From positions 2,334,492 through 2,398,491 of the forward strand of contig NC_048560.1 in the NCBI RefSeq assembly GCF_902806685.2: a DNA stretch of 64,000 nucleotides, read 5' to 3'. This document shows, in pieces, positions 1 to 11,050 of the stretch (its first letter is position 1; every line of letters begins with the position of its first letter). A program made the translations under genes and the position numbers. Origin of the DNA: Maniola hyperantus (lineage: Eukaryota; Arthropoda; Insecta; Lepidoptera; Nymphalidae). The notes under the pieces are model-generated. The model saw only the letters and a list, made by a program, of their open reading frames with translations, made no database searches and was not told the DNA's origin.

Positions 1-375
1 AACTGATCCTATAAGGGTTCCGTTTTTCCTTTTGAGGTACGGATTAAAAACCTAACCTAACCCTAAAGTTGTATGGTTTAATTTACAACAGTACCTACCT
101 AATGAATTTTTGTCCATTAACTATTATGTAGTTTATCCTTAGAACGCTACATTGATATTTTGAACAGGTAGGTTTTAAGTAAATAACCATAATATGTGCG
201 ACAACCCTAAACCAGATTCCCTTGGCTATCCTCCAAACTGTCTGGCACTATTCAAGCACTAAATAAATAACATGAAGCCTTTCATGACGAACATTCATTT
301 ACTTGACTTACATCAGAGACTCTCACATAGTAAACAACTAGGACCTAAATAAAAGCTTATTAAATACAGTCATAT
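1..375. other. Repeat-derived leader without gene
   Basis: The first 45 bases are the reverse of the end of interspersed repeat family F (see 60876-61302). The rest is AT-rich sequence in which I see no exon. Confidence 0.5.
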
Positions 376-692
376 AAGCTGTGATAGCGTAGTGATTAGG
401 ACGTCCGCCTTCTAATCGGAGGTCGGGGGTTCGATCCCGGGCACGCACCTCTAAATTTTCGGAGTTATGTGTGTTTTAATTAATTAAATATCACTTGCTT
501 TAACGGTGAAGGAAAACATCGTGAGGAAACCTGCATGAATGAGAGTTCTCCATAATGTTCTCAAAGGTGTGTGAAGTGTACCAATCCGCACTTGGCCAGC
601 GTGGTAGACTATGGCCAAAACCCTCACTCTGAGAGGAGACCCGGTGCTCTGTAGTGAGCTGGTGATGGGTTGATCATGATGATGATGATGGT
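376..692 (+). mobile_element. tRNA-derived SINE (family 1)
   Basis: The head has a box A-like TAGCGTAGTGATTAGG and a box B GGTTCGATCCC. The body contains AAACATCGTGAGGAAACCTG and the end is a (GAT)n tail. At least ten further full or partial copies occur in the window, which shows it is an interspersed element and not a tRNA gene. Confidence 0.85.
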
Positions 693-756
693 ATACCCCT
701 AGTATGTACTGTATCTACCTATCTAACTGATTAAGGACCGAAATTAATTACTACCC

Positions 757-957
757 ATATCACTATTATGCGAAAGTGTGTTTTTTTTTTTTTGTTTGTT
801 TGTTGGCTTGCTCTTCAATCACGTCGCAACGGATTTACCTGTTTTTTGCATGGGTACCTTTAGTAAAAGATCCTTTTTATCCCGGAAAATCAAAGAATTC
901 CCACGGGATTTTTAAAAACCTAAATCGACGTGGACAAAGTCGCGGGCATCAGCTAGT
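757..957 (+). mobile_element. Short non-autonomous Helitron (family B)
   Basis: It begins near ATTATGCGAAAGTGTG and ends GTCGCGGGCATCAGCTAG followed by T. The CTAG (CTRR) 3' end and the absence of terminal inverted repeats fit Helitrons. Same family as 6469-6697 and many others here. Confidence 0.7.
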
Positions 958-1094
958 AATGAATAATTAATCAATCCATCTGTAATGTGTCGATAAAATT
1001 TAGTGTACCTACACTAAATTTTACCTATACAGGATTTGAAAGATACTAACTCACTAAAACTACAAAATGAGGCAAATGGTTATTGGTATTGGAT

Positions 1095-1160
1095 TGTGTT
1101 TAGGTAGTATAACAATTAACGCTAAGTTTTTGCTAGCGTTCTGGTTACAGTCTGTATATC
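1095..1160. repeat. Interspersed repeat fragment (family G)
   Basis: The stretch around AACGCTAAGTTTTTGCTAGC is the reverse of the start of longer copies at 44098-44320 and 56403-56615. The remainder of 960-1458 shows no gene. Confidence 0.5.
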
Positions 1161-1458
1161 GGCGGGTGTAAACTAGACAAAATTATTATTTGCAAAAGGT
1201 TTCAATTCGCATTATACGACCTGTAAATAATTTCATCGCCCCGTTTTCACATCTCCATTTACCATTTTCTCGTGTGGTTAGTATAAATTCGTGCATGCAT
1301 TAAACGTCCCATTATAAAAGGAACATCCACTGGGCGGAAATCTGACGTGAAATTCACAGTTTTCAGTTGAGTGGCCGCACATAATGCCCTACGGAGAACG
1401 GGACGGGATACATCATGTCACTGTGTACACTACAATAGACAAGAGTGTCCTTTTGTAA

Positions 1459-2401
1459 TCTAAATATATAAAAGGAAAAGGTGACTGACTGACTGATTGA
1501 CTGACTGACTGACTAACTGATCTATCAACGCACAGCCCAAACTACTGGACGGATCGGGCTGAAATTCGGCATGCAGATAGCTATTATGACGTAGGCATCC
1601 GCTAAGAAAGGATTTTTGAAAATTCAACTCCTAAGAGGGTGAAATAGGGTTTTGAAATTTTGTAGTCCACGCGGACGAAGTCGCGAGCATAAGCTAGTCT
1701 TCTTCTATATATATAAAAGGAAAAGGTGACTGACTAACTGACTGACTGAATGACTGCCTGACTGACTGACTGACTGATCTATCAACGCACAGCTCAAACT
1801 ACTGGACGGATCGGGCTGAAATTCGGCATGCAGATAGCTATTATGACGTAGGCATCCGCTAAGAAAGGATTTTTGAAAATTCAACTCCTAAGGGGGTGAA
1901 ATAGGGGTTTGAAATTTTGTAGTCCACGCGGACGAAGTCGCGAGCATAAGCTAGTCTAAATATATAAAAGGAAAAGGTGACTGACTGACTGACTGATCTA
2001 TCAACGCACAGCTCAAACTACTGGACGGATCGGGCTGAAATTCGGCATGCAGATAGCTATTATGACGTAGGCATCCGCTAAGAAAGGATTTTTGAAAATT
2101 CAACTCCTAAGGGGGTGAAATAGGGGTTTGAAATTTTGTAGTCCACGCGGACGAAGTCGCGAGCATAAGCTAATCTATCTAAATATATAAAAGGAAAAGG
2201 TGACGGACTGACTGACTGACTGATCTATCAACGCACAGCCCAAACTACTGGACGGATCGGGCTGAAATTCGGCATGCAGATAGCTATTATGACGTAGGCA
2301 TCGGCTAAGAAAGATTTATTGAAAATTCAATCCCTAAGGCAGTGAAATAGGGGTTTGAATGTTATGTAGTCCACGCGGACGAAGTCGCGAGCATAAGCTA
2401 G
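1459..2401 (+). mobile_element. Four tandem Helitrons (family A)
   Basis: Four head-to-tail copies lie at about 1459-1697, 1704-1954, 1955-2173 and 2178-2401. Each starts TCTA(A/T)ATATA, passes through a GACT microsatellite and a block with GGCATGCAGATAGC, and ends AGCATAAGCTAG or AGCATAAGCTAA. Copies 2 and 3 abut exactly at CTAG|TC. The TC start, CTRR end and lack of inverted repeats match Helitrons. Confidence 0.8.
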
Positions 2402-2406
2402 TAATC

Positions 2407-2530
2407 CATATAATGCGTAAAAATTACTTCACACGCGCCATTTTAACTCTATAGATCAACTGTCATGTCTAAAGTACGGTTCACCTAAAACCGTAAATGG
2501 CGCGTGAGGTGTCATTTTTTACCGACTATA
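2407..2530. mobile_element. MITE-like inverted repeat
   Basis: The two arms carry CACGCGCCATTTTA and AAATGGCGCGTGAG in opposite orientation. A related copy lies at 10914-11050 and a half copy at 42238-42290. Confidence 0.6.
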
Positions 2531-2679
2531 CCAACTTAATATTTTCCTATATGTCCTTCCCTGGGATGTAAGCTAACTCTGTACCAAATTTCAGTGGTAA
2601 ATTAAAACTACCTGACTATCCATAAGCACTTTTAAAAAGTTTACACGAATAAAAAAACATTCTATTCTATTCTATTCTA

Positions 2680-2775
2680 TTCATCAAAATCGGCTGAAAG
2701 GATGGGCCGTGAAAAGCTAGCAGACAGACAGACAGACAGACACACTTTCGCATTTATAATATTATATTATAGATA
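2680..2775 (-). mobile_element. Helitron B fragment, reversed
   Basis: The reversed 5' half of family B is visible: GGGCCGTGAAAAGC, then a CAGA microsatellite and CACTTTCGCATTTATAATAT. 2531-2679 holds a (TTCTA)n patch and no gene. Confidence 0.55.
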
Positions 2776-3104
2776 ATGGTAATGTACTTAAATGGATATA
2801 GGTAATGTACGTATGGGTTTTATTTTATTAATCTTTTCTAACATAGAAAAATACTTACCTACCACAGAATGAAATATTTTTCACATTATCTGATATGTCT
2901 CGTGATTTAGTGCGTAACTTTGATAGAGTCAGTGGAGGTTCCGAGTTTCGATGTTTTTATCTGTTTTTCACTGGGAATTTCTAACAAAAACATATTTTTA
3001 TCTTTTAAAAGTATTTTTTGTTAAAAAACTATAGTGATTTGTGACTCTACTGATAGAAAAGATTAGTGTACTTTTCAAAAAAACAGACTTCCATAGACAC
3101 CCCA

Positions 3105-3390
3105 AAGTAAATAAAAAACCGGTCAAGTGCGTGTCGGACTTACACACGAAGGGTTTTGTACCATTGTACAAGAAATAACAAGTTTTAAATTTTTATTATC
3201 AATTGTTGTTATAGCAGCGATAGAAATACACATTCTGTGAAAATTTCAACTCTCTACCTATTACGGTTACCTAAATAAGCACAGCCCGCTGACGGACAGA
3301 CGGACGGACGGACGGACGGACGGACGTACAGCGGAGGCTTAGTAATAGCTAGGGTCTCGTTGGCACCCTTAGGCCACAGAAGCCTAAAAA
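3105..3390 (+). repeat. Interspersed repeat (family F variant)
   Basis: The stretch contains AACCGGTCAAGTGCGTGTCG, a GGAC microsatellite and GCGGAGGCTTAGTAATAG. It is shared with 38880-39035 and 44358-44635. No coding frame is seen. It is probably the tail of an old LINE, which is inference. Confidence 0.55.
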
Positions 3391-3453
3391 GTATGATTAG
3401 ACGGTACTCAAATATTTAACTTTGTAGTGTAGGTAAACGTACACATAATCAAA

Positions 3454-3675
3454 CTAGCTTATATTATGCTCGCGACTTCGTCCGCCTGGACTACACAAAT
3501 TTCAAACCCCTATTTGACCACCTTAGGGGTTGAATTTTCAACAATCCTTTCTTAGCGGATGCGGAGCTTTTATTCGAGTCATAATAGCTAACTGAATGCC
3601 CAATTTCTTTCCAGTAGTTTGAGCTGTGCGTTGATAGATAGCGTATAGATCAGTCGCTCAGTCAGTTAGTCAGCT
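3454..3675 (-). mobile_element. Helitron A, reversed
   Basis: It begins CTAGCTTATATTATGCTCGCG, the reverse of the family A 3' end, and ends in a (CAGT)n patch. Confidence 0.7.
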
Positions 3676-3862
3676 TTGTTTTTTTTATTTATAAAGAATA
3701 TTAGCCATGTTAAATGACTAATATTGCCCTTTCCTCTCCAACTAAGCGTCAAGCTTGTGCTAGGAGTAGGTACGACTATAGTGCAACGGGCGGGGTTTGA
3801 ACCGTCGACCTTTCGGTTTTCAGTCCACTCCTCTACCCGTTGAGCTATTGAGGCTTAAAGAA
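3676..3862 (-). mobile_element. tRNA-derived SINE (family 2)
   Basis: Read in reverse it starts CCTCAATAGCTCAACGGG and contains box B GGTTCAAACC, then AGTTGGAGAGGAAAGG. Other copies are at 40932-41095 and 55311-55492. Confidence 0.75.
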
Positions 3863-4211
3863 GAAGGCTTTTAGAAGAAGATACCTACCGAGTTATTATT
3901 TTATTTGTAGTGCAATTTATTCCATACCTGTACAAACATCCTATTGATTGAGGCTTACATTTCAATACGAATCTATATCTACAATAAAGCAACATATCTT
4001 TCATGTACATGAATGCATCTAAAATATCCTTATTGTAAGCCTTTGGTTATGACAACTATATTCTTACTGGTACAAAAAATACACCCAGTTCTTATCGTTT
4101 AGATAATAAGGTTGGTATTAGCATCATATAATTTTTTAGGCGCCGTTTTCAAAAAGGCAGTAAAGGTCGATAATGCGCGCGTTAGGAATGTCAATTTTCG
4201 GACCTATTGTC

Positions 4212-4219
4212 TATAAAAG
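4212..4219 (+). promoter_or_regulatory. TATA box of the Gln/Pro-rich gene
   Basis: TATAAAAG stands 40 bases before the start codon at 4259, which leaves room for a 5' leader of roughly 10-20 bases. Position and match fit an insect TATA promoter. Confidence 0.6.
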
Positions 4220-4258
4220 CGATGCGCACACGCATGGTACAAGCGAAAGTGAACGAAA

Positions 4259-7200
4259 ATGAAGGTGATTACACGCTTTTTTTGTGTAGTTGGTTAAGTG
4301 CTTGTGTGGTGGAAATCGTGTTTTCAAAAAAAAAAAAAATATTTGCGCTTGATTATACGATCTAAGCTGTGATAGCCTAGTGGTTAGGACGTCCTAGCTA
4401 GTCCTAGTAGTTAGGCTATCACAGCTTTCTAGGCTATCACAGCTTTCAATCATACCATGGGTTATCCACGTTTTCCAGGAATTTTTAACATTGGTGTCCT
4501 TGCTGTTGAGCGGTGTGGTGGCAGAAGGTCCGTACGCACCAAGTGGCTGGAGACCTGATGGACCTGCTTTTGTTATACCGGAGAGGACACAGTTTGTGGT
4601 AAGTTTGTTTATTTTTTAAATTTTTTAATAGAAAACTAGCTTAGAAAACCGACTACACAAATTTCAAACCCCTATTTTACCAACTTTGGAGTTGAATTTT
4701 TAAATCTTCTTTCTTAGCGGATGTCTACGTCATAACAGCTATCCGCATGCCAAACTTCAGCCTGATCAGTTCAGTAGTTTGAGCTGTGCGTTGATGGATC
4801 AGTCAGTCAGTCAGCTTTCCTTCTATCTACACTAATATTATAAAGAGGAAAACTTTGTTTATTTGTTTGTTTGTTTGTTTGTTTGTACTGAATAGGCTCA
4901 AAAACTACTGGACCGATTTTAAAAATTCTTTCACCATTCGAAAGCTACATTATCCACGAGTAACATAGGCTATATTTTATTTTGGAAAAAAATAGGGTTC
5001 CGTAAGATATTTGTGTTTTTCGGACACAAGGTGTAAAAAATCAACCAGAAAAGTTACTTATTTTGCGTACGCTGCCTAAACTATAAAAGATAGAACCATA
5101 AAATGTTCTAATTAATTGTAGATCTTATAAATATCTACAAAAAAGTCCGCGACACACTATACCCATCTATGTCGAGTGAGGCACAGCAACCATTTGTTTA
5201 TTTAAAAATCTTGAATTTTTTTTGGACTACATTTAAACGCGTTTATTTTACTCATGCTATTAATCCTTATCAAAATAAATGATTTCATCACTAAGAACAG
5301 TTTATGGAGATAATATTTGGTCTTTGAATGATTAAAATTGGACGTTTGGTTTTGAAGTTATGGCGAAATTAAAATATTACGATTTCTGCTGCACGGCCCG
5401 TGGTAGGGGGTAATCTTTAGAACTACTGAACCGATTTTAAAAATTCTTTCACCAGTAGAAAGCTACATTATTCCTGAGTGACATAGGCTATACGGGATCT
5501 TTAAAAACCTAAATCTACGCGGGCGAAGCTGCGGGGATCAGCTAGTATAGTATATAGATAGAGATAGCGAGCAAATGGGTAAGTGGTATCTATAATTTGG
5601 CCGCCTGCACAAGCTAACAGATATGCGAACATTATAAATACACACTACCCCTAATCTATTCCACTATTTTGTTTCTCAGAAACACAGTTCACTACCTATA
5701 GACGTCTAATAGCCGGACACCCCAGATCGCCAAGCTTAGGCACAAAAGTCGACCCACGCCCGTTTGGTACCCTCATTCCACACAGTGTCTTGATTACGTG
5801 ACTTTTGAGTCCACCAATCACAACAAAGCATTCTCCCCTGTCCCCGCCAACATTTTACGGTTTTGTTTTTCATGCAAAACCTTGTATATGCGACAAACGT
5901 ACTCTTGAATTTGAATTCTCTGTGCTCAGAAAATAAGTAACGGCTGGAGGGTTTGGGCTCTAAATATTTGATCACCAGAAGATCAACTTTAAAAATAAGT
6001 TCCATTTCAAGCGGATTACAATTTCTTATCATCTGATGGTTAGCTTAGCATCAAGATAGTCGCCTTTTCAGTTACCGTTATGAAGAATTAGTGTTCTTTA
6101 ACCTGAATTTATCTACTAAATAGCATAAATTTTTTTACAGGCACCCCAACAGCAACAGTATTTACCACCAGTGGACCCGAGAAGACCTCTAACACCGAAC
6201 AATTTCGACGAAGGCGACGTGTCAGTTCAAGGCCTGCCCAGCATCGAACCTCAGGCAATATTTGAAGTGTCACCAATCAACGGCCAGCAGTACACTGGAC
6301 CGAGCATCAATGCTGATATTGGAAGGTTAAACCCCAGTTTTCAACAAGCACAGGTATTTATTGACTTTTCTATTATTTGTGTGTTAAACGTTTCTGATAC
6401 GAACTGTTGAGGTATGGTAAAAATCTTTTAAACAACGAGCTCCTTTCTGTTTTCTATCTAAACACTTATCCATACTAATATTATAAATGCGAAAGTTTGT
6501 CTGTCTGTCTGCTTGTCTATATGTCTGTCTGCCTTTCACGGCCCAACCGTTCATCCGATTTTGACGAAATTTGGTACAGAGTTAGCTTGCATCCCGGGGA
6601 AGGACATAGGCTACTTTTTATCCCAGAAAATCAAAGAGTTCCCATGGAATGTTTAAAAACCTAAACCCACGCGGATGAAGTAGCGGGCATCATCTAGTAA
6701 ATCATAAATATTGGTAATAGATTAAAGCACTCGACTAAAATAACTGAAATTTACAGTACCAGCAACAACTAGAAAAGGCACGTCAATTCGCAAGGCAGAG
6801 AGAGTTTGAGAACAGGCTAGCCAGGGTCCCAAACAACGGATTACCAAACCAGCAATCACCAAGACAATTCGCTTCACAAACAACTACTACTACAACCTCA
6901 AGACCTGAATTTAGAACAACCCAAGCTGAAACAACTACTGAGGCTTTAAATTTGAATGAAGGAGAAATTTCAGACGATGAAAGGAAGGTTGACACAAAAT
7001 ACCAAAAAGACAAAGTCGCTGTAGAAGTTACAAAACAAAACCTGCAAGAATATCCACCTGAGATATTTCTAAATCCTCTGGCTCAGTTGAAATTACAGCC
7101 ACAGTTCGTACCTTTGCAACAATTTGGCCAACTCAGAGCACCTTTATTTTACCAACCTGCCCAGTTACAAGATGGCCGATCAACAGGCTTTGATGGACCT

Positions 7201-10200
7201 GCTCATCTAACAGCCTTACCGTCAGTGTTGGCTCAGCGAGAGTTATTGGCGCAACAGGCTCAAAATCAAGGCCAAGGCTTTGCCCAAAATCCTATAATAG
7301 TTCAACAAGGACCTGCTTTTGTTCAGGAACCGATTAATCAATATCGACCTGTCCAACGTGTACAACCCGTCCTACCTATCCAACCGGTAGACCCTGCTCA
7401 AAACGAGGAACCTGATCAAAATGATGAACGTGATGTTGAACCTCTGGAAAGACAACCTAAACAAGGTCAAAACTTCCCCAAAATTCAAGCGCAGAAGGTC
7501 ATTTTACAGCGTCAACAAATTAATCAGATTCAATACCAACAGCCCCAATTTCAATTCCAACCTCAACCGATACAACTGCAACCGCAAGCGGTGCAACCAA
7601 ATCAATTCCCACAACCTCAAGTTCAATATCAACCTCAAGCACAGTTCCAAGTTCAACCACAATCAGCCCAACCTAATCAATACCCACAGCCGCAATTGCA
7701 ATTCCAACCTCAACCGGCTCAGCCAGATCAATTCCAACAACCACAGTTACAGTTCCAACCTCAGCCTATTCAACCAAATCAATTCCCTCAAACGCAGTTG
7801 CAGTTCCAACCTCAACCTGTTCAACCAAATCAATTCCCACAGCCACAATTGCAGTTCCAGCCTCAACCGCAGCCAAAGCAATTCTTACAACCAGAACGAC
7901 CAAAAGACGTTGAAGAAATCGAACCAACCGATCAACAAGTCGTCTACCAAAACTATCAACCTCAGTTCTACCAAGCGCAGTTCCAACCAAATCAATATCA
8001 GAGTCCTGAACAACCTTTATTTGTAGCTCAACCCCAGCAACAAGTTTCTTATCAAAATCAAGAGCAATTTTACCAAAATCAGTATCCTCAGCAGCAATAT
8101 CCTCAACAAGCTCCTCCTCAAGATGGCCAACCTTTACAAAGTGGTCTAGATATTAACCAACAAGGAAATGACATTGAACAAGCAGAAGAACAAGATAATG
8201 ATCAAGAGGAAGAAGGTCCTAGGGTTACTGCGGTCGCCACAGCCTTCGGCACAAGGTTAGTTTACTATTTCCTTCTTTCTAACATATTCGTGCCTCCTTT
8301 TCGTCAAACAAAGTTTTGATTGTTATAACGCCAATTATTGTTATGATTGCCTGAATTTACAGTGTTCTGCAACTGTATATTTTGTGATATTTTACCAGTG
8401 ATTTTACCCAACAGTCAACACGTCATAGTGAGAGCGAGTGTCAGTCAATTAAAGGTGATTGCAATCGTCACATTTCTGCTGTCTAACAACGAAGGTAGGC
8501 CTTCGCTCTGCTTGTGATTGCTTGTGATATACTCGCATTGCATTGCAGCTTCGTAACCTGATGTATAGGAGAACCAGAGTAACCAAGTGGTTCTTCTACG
8601 GATCTCCTCATTTCTGATTTGATTACGTAGGGAAAAACCAAGAGTAGCTACAATTAATCGCCCGCTGGAACTCTGAGCTTTCTTATGAGGCCCATTCTAG
8701 TTTGCGCACCCATCCAGTTATTAATTAGGGTAAAAATATTCGTACTAATAAACGTAAATTACGACAAATAGCAAATACGACCTCCGTCAGCTCATGATTC
8801 AGGGGAAAATAGGCCGAAAAAGAACATCGTGGCTAAGGAATTTACGCCAGTTCGACGGAAAGAGTACCCGATCTCTTTTCCGCGTAGCAGTGTTCATGGT
8901 GCAGATAGCCCTGATGATTGCCAACCTTCGATAGGAGACGGCATTTCAAGAAGAAGAAGAATAAACGTAAACGTCTTTTTGGTTGATATACGCTGTCTCA
9001 ACTAGGTCACAAACTCTCAAGGTCAGCTTACTCTTCGAATTAAAATTCCTGCGCCGTATTTGGTAATGTTTTGACTGATTAAGTCAGACACATTGTCCCA
9101 TATTATGCAACGTGTGATACGCATATTGATGCTCAGTTCAATGCTTTGAAATGTGTGATAGGTATATTAAGGGTATTAAGGAAAATAATAGGTACACTCG
9201 TAATTATTTGTGTTTATCGTGTGTTGGATCAACCAATAAATGTATTTCTATTCTATTCTATTCTAATCTATACCAATGCGAACATCATTGAAGTAATGTA
9301 ATCTAATAATCATGATCAACCCATCGCCGGCTCACTACAGAGCAGTCGCCTTTCAGAGTGAGAAGGGTATTGGCCATAGTCTATCACGCTGGCCAAGTGC
9401 AGATTGGTTTGCACACACCTATGAGAGAACCATGGAGAACTCTCAGGCATGCAGGTTTCCTCACGATGTTTTCCTTCCTAAAATGGCGCGTGAGGAGTCA
9501 TTTTTTATGAACTATAAGTATGTAGGTATATTTTGTCACTAGTGATTTTGGAATGTTTTATTTTTAGAACCCAGCCCCGTGTGTTCGCTCAGTACGGAGC
9601 TCCGATACCTAAAGTGCAGGAAGATCCTAGGTACCAGACTACCACTGAATCAGCAGCACGGGAAGAAGTAAGTTTCAAAAATTAGACATACCTACCTACT
9701 TATTAATTTTATTTTCATTGAGTAATTTTTTTGATTACAAGCTGTAGTAGCCTTGGTTAGGACGTCCGCCTTCCAATCGGAGGTCGGGGGTTCGATCCCG
9801 GGCACGCAACTTTTCGGAGTTATGTGCGTTTTTAAGTAATTAAAATATCACTTGCTTAAACGGTGAAGGAAAACATCGTGAGGAAACCTGCATGCCTGAG
9901 AGTTCTCCATAATGTTCTCAAAGGTGTGTGAAGTCTGCCAATCCGCACTTGGCCAGCGCGTGATAGACTATGGCCAAAACCCTTCTCACTCTGAGAGGAG
10001 ACCTGTGCTGTGTAGTGAGCCGGTGATGGGTTGATCATGATGATGATGACTAGATAATGCCCGCGACTTCGTCCGCGTGGATTTAGGTTTTTTTTTAAAT
10101 CTCGTAACTCTTTAAATCTGTTTTAAGCCTCAAAACGAAGATGCACCAGCAGTGGCCCAAGCAACAGCTGTAGCTACAGGGAGGAGAAACGCAAAACTCA

Positions 10201-10354
10201 GGTGATTGATAAAAATATACCTAGGTACTTATCGCTGACATAAATCTGTCTCCTTTCAACATTGACTTATATATTACTTCGTATGGACAGGGTTATTGAA
10301 CAAACAAAATGGCACCAACTCAGTGGTGTTTTAGCACCAATGCAACCTCAGTGA
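4259..10354 (+). CDS. Secreted Gln/Pro-rich repeat protein, 7 exons
   Basis: I joined exons 4259-4264, 4479-4598, 6141-6353, 6757-8255, 9568-9667, 10128-10201 and 10291-10354. All introns are GT-AG, all phases agree, and the product has 691 residues. Exon 1 encodes only Met-Lys. Exon 2 completes a signal peptide (KEFLTLVSLLLSGVVA, cut likely after A17). Residues about 372-495 are a 17-residue repeat of the type QLQFQPQPVQPNQFPQP; the rest is Q/P/N-rich with few charges. The tail carries two TAVAT motifs (VTAVATAF, QATAVATG), each ending at an exon border. An intron just inside the signal peptide is common in lepidopteran cuticle protein genes, but I see no chitin-binding R&R motif. A structural extracellular role (cuticle, eggshell or silk) is inference; I do not recognise the family. 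The introns are filled with SINEs and Helitrons. No poly(A) signal is obvious right after the stop. Confidence 0.85.
4364..4446. repeat. Fold-back SINE-1 head in intron 1
   Basis: A SINE-1 head (AAGCTGTGATAGCCTAG) meets its own reverse (CTAGGCTATCACAGCTT), giving a hairpin with an extra copy of one arm. It lies inside intron 1 of the Gln/Pro-rich gene. Confidence 0.6.
4634..4815 (-). mobile_element. Helitron A, reversed, degenerate
   Basis: A reversed family A copy with CTAGCTTAG at its left end and a CAGTCAGTCAG patch at its right. It lies in intron 2 of the Gln/Pro-rich gene. Confidence 0.6.
4826..5545 (+). mobile_element. Helitron (family C), about 720 bp
   Basis: It starts TCTACACTAATATTATAAAG and ends GGGGATCAGCTAG followed by T. 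The block AACTACTGAACCGATTTTAA appears twice inside it, near 4903 and 5421. Its 3' part also occurs at 20340-20486 and its 5' part, reversed, at 61770-61905. Confidence 0.65.
5546..6140. other. Unassigned part of intron 2
   Basis: No known repeat or exon is seen. A 98-codon frame runs on the minus strand but has no family resemblance. It ends at the acceptor TTTTTTACAG before exon 3. Confidence 0.5.
6469..6697 (+). mobile_element. Helitron B in intron 3
   Basis: It starts TCCATACTAATATTATAAA and ends GCGGGCATCATCTAG followed by T. A full-length copy with a (GTCT)n patch. Confidence 0.75.
7540..7890 (+). repeat. 51-bp coding tandem repeat
   Basis: About six imperfect units of 51 bp encode the 17-residue Q/P motif of the secreted protein. 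Unit ends drift mainly at third positions (CAA/CAG, CCT/CCA), so the repeat is kept at protein level. Length differences between alleles would be expected. Confidence 0.75.
8540..8960. mobile_element. LINE reverse-transcriptase tail fragments
   Basis: A reversed fragment at about 8545-8640 (GGATCTCCTCATTTCTGATT) and a plus fragment at 8780-8945 (GRKRTSWLRNLRQFDG in translation) resemble the C-terminus of endonuclease-reverse transcriptase LINEs. They lie in intron 4 of the Gln/Pro-rich gene. The rest of 8256-9310 shows nothing I recognise apart from a (TTCTA)n patch near 9245. Confidence 0.55.
9311..9505 (-). mobile_element. SINE-1, reversed, 5' truncated
   Basis: It reads ATGATCAACCCATCGCCGGC, the reverse of the SINE-1 tail, and extends to AACATCGTGAGG in reverse; the tRNA head is missing. 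It lies in intron 4 of the Gln/Pro-rich gene. Confidence 0.8.
9739..10048 (+). mobile_element. SINE-1 in intron 5
   Basis: A complete copy with box B GGTTCGATCCC and a (GAT)n tail. A reversed Helitron B fragment follows at about 10049-10115, immediately before the exon 6 acceptor. Confidence 0.8.
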
Positions 10355-10420
10355 CGTCTGGATTTCAAACGGGTCGTTCATTAGTATCTAAGAGGTGGCG
10401 CTGATTTATTTGATTCCTAA

Positions 10421-10855
10421 GGCAATGGTCCGACCGCCGACGATGAAAGAGAAACGAGTAGAACTAGAAACTTAAAACGAGTTGGCGATCAGCGGGAAGC
10501 GAGTGTGTAGTTTCATAGTTTTGTCGCTAGGCTATAAGCGAGTATGCAAGTGCGACGAGCAAATTACGCGCGCCATTCGCCCGCGGTTGCTCAGTTCTGT
10601 GCAAACCTGCGCGCGCGTTATACGTGTTCAAGCGAGCGAGCATCGCTGAACGAATATCGCTGTGCGAGTTTATTTTTGAAAGCTCGTCGCTCAGCGACAA
10701 AACTAGTAAAGCGAGTCGTCGCCGGCACGGCAGTGTGAACAGTTAGAGAGCAACTTTTGATATATGCATATCTTTCGTTACCACGGAATGTAGGTACATT
10801 TATTATGCATTTCTTGAGAGAAAATTTTCTCACCGGCGGCGGTCGGACCACTGCC
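10421..10855. mobile_element. Harbinger-like MITE, 435 bp, TAA target duplication
   Basis: The ends are inverted repeats, GGCAATGGTCCGACCGCCG and its near-complement CGGCGGTCGGACCACTGCC, flanked by TAA at 10418-10420 and 10856-10858. A 3-bp TWA duplication is typical of PIF/Harbinger. The interior is GC-rich and has no transposase frame. Confidence 0.8.
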
Positions 10856-10913
10856 TAAATGTCTCGTTCCAGTCACTGAAACTTAAATCTGAGCAAAGCC
10901 AAAGTATAGTCCG

Positions 10914-11050
10914 TACAAAATGACTCCTCACGCACCATTTTAACTCTATGGGTCAACTGTCATGTGAAAAGTAGTTCACATTTAAAATAAGGACTAAAAT
11001 TGCACTTTTGACATGAAATGTTAAAATGGCGCGTGAGAAGTTAAATTTTA
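10914..11050. mobile_element. MITE-like inverted repeat
   Basis: The arms contain CTCACGCACCATTTTAAC and GTTAAAATGGCGCGTGAG. Same family as 2407-2530. Confidence 0.6.

Noticed and set aside
376..460. tRNA gene suggested by box A/B sequences (also at 9739, 22606, 32133, 33963, 62139)
   Set aside because: The same head is followed each time by the same non-tRNA body and tail, so these are SINE promoters; no cloverleaf with acceptor stem was seen.
1459..2401. CRISPR-like array of direct repeats
   Set aside because: Units are about 220-250 bp with (GACT)n patches and Helitron ends, in a eukaryotic genome.
5736..6032. 98-codon minus-strand frame in intron 2 of the secreted-protein gene
   Set aside because: No domain, no splice or start context, no repeat family; compatible with chance.
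7421..8026. 201-codon plus-strand frame in another phase
   Set aside because: Shadow of the Gln/Pro repeat exon; the Asn/Ser-rich content is just the frame-shifted repeat.
10203..10205. TGA directly after KLR as the stop of the secreted protein
   Set aside because: A donor (AG|GTGATT) and an acceptor at 10290 in matching phase extend the frame to QPQ and a later TGA; I prefer the spliced form, though a retained-intron form would end here.
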